Source: Polycyclovorans sp964425915 (GTDB lineage: Bacteria; Pseudomonadota; Gammaproteobacteria; Nevskiales; Nevskiaceae). Taken from it: a stretch of 64,000 nucleotides of DNA. The stretch's first letter is position 1. Each line of letters starts with the position of its first letter. The stretch is taken from contig CAYROO010000007.1 of NCBI GenBank assembly GCA_964425915.1, forward strand, positions 1-64,000. Reading direction: 5' to 3'. This document shows positions 62,465 to 64,000 of the stretch, one piece after another. The notes beneath the pieces are model-generated. The model saw only the letters and a list, made by a program, of their open reading frames with translations, ran no database searches and was not told the DNA's origin. A program made the position numbers and the translations under genes.

Positions 62465-63022
62465 ATGGGAGCCAATGGCGCCAATGCCCTGTTCTTCCTG
62501 GTCACCACCCTGTTCGATCTGGTGATCTGGATTTTCGGTTTGCGTTTGCTGCTGCAGGCGGTGCGCGCCGATTTTTACAACCCGATCTCTCAGTTCATCT
62601 GGCAGGTCACCCGCTTCCCCACCGATGCGCTGCGGCCGCTGCTGCCCAACTATCGTCAGATCAACCTCGCCGCCGCGGTCACACTCGGCGCACTGGCGCT
62701 GCTCTACATCTTTGCGGTGAGTGGTCTGCTGGGCCTGCGGGTGGGCGTGCTGGCGGCCCTTTGGTTCAGCGTGCTGAAGCTGATCGTCATGGGCCTGGGT
62801 CTGTTCACCTTCACCTTGTTCGTGCAGGCGGTGATGTCCTGGCTGGGGCCCGGCGTCCACAACCCGGCCGCCAATATCCTATGGAGCCTCAATGAGCCAC
62901 TGTTGCGGCCGGTGCGCCGCATCCTGCCGCCAGTGGGCGGGCTTGATCTGTCGCCACTGGCGGTGATCCTCGCCTTGCAGGTGCTGAGCCGCCTGATCCC
63001 GCTGCCGGGGGTGTTCCGCTAG
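62465..63022 (+). CDS. yggT: YggT-family integral membrane protein
   Basis: 185 residues from the ATG at 62465, with GGAAGGAG upstream; a GTG one codon earlier is possible. Two YGGT repeats, each a pair of transmembrane helices with an amphipathic stretch: DFYNPISQFIWQVTRFPTDALRP-type in repeat one (positions 36-60) and NPAANILWSLNEPLLRPVRR in repeat two. Linked in the literature to osmotic or potassium stress and cell-division function; the role is not settled. Begins three bases after the proC stop and overlaps the metX start. Confidence 0.93.
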   Translation: MGANGANALFFLVTTLFDLVIWIFGLRLLLQAVRADFYNPISQFIWQVTRFPTDALRPLLPNYRQINLAAAVTLGALALLYIFAVSGLLGLRVGVLAALWFSVLKLIVMGLGLFTFTLFVQAVMSWLGPGVHNPAANILWSLNEPLLRPVRRILPPVGGLDLSPLAVILALQVLSRLIPLPGVFR

Positions 63023-64000
63023 TGGGCGCCTCGCTGCCGGGCAGCGTCGGCGTGGTAACGCCGCGAAAGATCCCCTTTGAGCAGGCGCTGCACCTCGACT
63101 GCGGCCGCTCGTTGCCGCGCTTCGACCTCATGGTGGAGACCTACGGGACACTCAATGCCACAGCCAGCAATGCGCTGCTGGTATGCCACGCGCTGTCCGG
63201 GGACCACCATGCCGCAGGTGTGCACGGTCCCGATGATCGCAAACCGGGCTGGTGGGACACCTGTATCGGCCCCGGCAAACCGATCGACACCGACCGTTTC
63301 TTTGTGGTCAGTCTCAACAACCTGGGCGGTTGCCGCGGCTCCACCGGCCCCAACACACCGAATCCGCAGACCGGCCAACTCTACGGACCGGACTTCCCAC
63401 TGCTGACGGTCCGTGACTGGGTGCGCTCGCAAGCCATGCTGGCCGACCATTTCGGCATCCAGCGCTGGGCGGCGGTGGTGGGCGGCTCGCTGGGCGGGAT
63501 GCAGGTGATGCAATGGGCCATCGACTTCCCCGAGCGCATCGCGCATGCCGTGGTGATTGCCGCAGCGCCACGGCTGTCCGCCCAGAACATCGCCTTCAAC
63601 GAGATCGCGCGTCAGGCCATCCTCACCGATCCCGCGTTCCACGGCGGGCGCTTCTATGCGCACAACACCGTGCCGTCCAACGGACTCAAGCTGGCGCGCA
63701 TGCTGGGGCACATCACCTACCTCAGTGACGAGGCGATGCGCGCCAAGTTCGGCAACGAGCTGCGAGCCCCACGCCCCGGGTTCAATTTTGATGTCGAGTT
63801 CGAGGTGGAGAGCTATCTCCGGTATCAAGGCCAGCGCTTCGTCGAGCGCTTCGATGCCAATACCTACCTGCTGATGACCAAGGCGCTGGACTACTTCGAT
63901 CCGGCGCGCGACCACGGCGGCCGCCTGGCCGACGCCTTCCGCCACGCCGAGGCGCGCTTCCTGGTGATTGCATTCACCTCCGACTGGCGATTCTCGCCAG
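63022..64000 (+). CDS. metX: Homoserine O-acyltransferase MetX, 3'-truncated by window end
   Basis: About 326 residues are visible, roughly 85-90% of the usual 370-390. Start is a GTG at 63022 whose first base is the last base of the yggT stop (TAGTG). Alpha/beta-hydrolase fold: LVCHALSGDHHAAG, GWWDTCIGPGKPIDT, NNLGGCRGSTGPN and the nucleophile Ser156 in VVGGSLGGMQVMQW. It acylates homoserine in methionine synthesis. MetX proteins use acetyl- or succinyl-CoA, and many gammaproteobacterial ones use succinyl-CoA; which donor applies here cannot be read with certainty. The last visible residues (FTSDWRFSP) belong to the conserved late domain; the catalytic Asp and His lie beyond the window. Confidence 0.93.
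   Translation, partial: MGASLPGSVGVVTPRKIPFEQALHLDCGRSLPRFDLMVETYGTLNATASNALLVCHALSGDHHAAGVHGPDDRKPGWWDTCIGPGKPIDTDRFFVVSLNNLGGCRGSTGPNTPNPQTGQLYGPDFPLLTVRDWVRSQAMLADHFGIQRWAAVVGGSLGGMQVMQWAIDFPERIAHAVVIAAAPRLSAQNIAFNEIARQAILTDPAFHGGRFYAHNTVPSNGLKLARMLGHITYLSDEAMRAKFGNELRAPRPGFNFDVEFEVESYLRYQGQRFVERFDANTYLLMTKALDYFDPARDHGGRLADAFRHAEARFLVIAFTSDWRFSP

Overview
The window is G+C-rich, almost fully coding chromosomal DNA with no tRNA, rRNA, insertion sequence, phage gene or CRISPR array that I can see. Gene content points to a gammaproteobacterium of the Nevskiales/Xanthomonadales/Pseudomonas-like kind. The evidence is ubiI-ubiH-pepP-ygfB, zapA followed by 6S RNA and 5-formyltetrahydrofolate cyclo-ligase, a ChpA-type twitching-motility kinase, a fused kinase-GNAT argA and a MetX-type homoserine acyltransferase. 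The genus cannot be fixed from the sequence alone.

Layout. 1-1.2 kb: the Pro-Thr repeat tail of a truncated gene and a FecR-domain protein. 1.2-5.4 kb (minus): ubiI, ubiH, pepP, ygfB. 5.4-10.5 kb: a small secreted Cys protein, an SRPBCC protein, pirin and azoR with a divergent LysR regulator, a GFA protein and an enoyl-CoA hydratase. 10.5-14 kb: a TonB-dependent receptor divergent from a BlaI-type repressor and M56 protease pair. 14-18.2 kb: a lipoprotein, then the overlapping trio argA-bioA-rsmE. 18.2-23.3 kb (minus): a five-gene cluster (TPR protein, HupE/UreJ permease, NikL-like protein, DUF4331 protein, lipoprotein) with a terminator in its leader. 23.3-28 kb: a zinc aminopeptidase-like lipoprotein, a frameshifted metallo-beta-lactamase-fold gene, cysS, a NYN protein and a quinone reductase-like flavoprotein. 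28-33.7 kb: cadR-type regulator facing a small membrane protein, amidase, MATE exporter, PCu(A)C copper chaperone, tag and a uracil-DNA glycosylase-like gene. 33.7-40.2 kb: AbgT transporter, an RND efflux pump with its adaptor, and a TetR regulator. 40.2-47.7 kb (minus): a compact Pil-Chp chemosensory operon (pilG, pilI, chpA, chpC). 47.9-53.3 kb: an alternative-type gshA, two sodium symporters and hemH. 53.3-58.1 kb: two OmpA-like proteins, sohB and a DegP/MucD protease. 58.1-64 kb: zapB-like gene, zapA, 6S RNA, fau, an EVE-domain gene, ilvA, proC, yggT and the start of metX.

How it fits together. Most genes are housekeeping (ubiquinone, arginine, biotin, heme, glutathione, isoleucine, proline and methionine synthesis, cell division, envelope proteolysis). 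Regulated modules sit between them, each with a visible operator candidate in a divergent intergenic space: LysR/azoR, BlaI-M56/TonB receptor, CadR/small membrane protein and TetR/RND pump. The least understood parts are the DUF4331-HupE-NikL-like cluster with its leader terminator, the TonB receptor under an M56/BlaI pair, and the CadR-controlled small membrane protein. ygfB and the zapB-like/zapA/6S block, which are adjacent and divergent in pseudomonads, here lie about 53 kb apart but keep that orientation.
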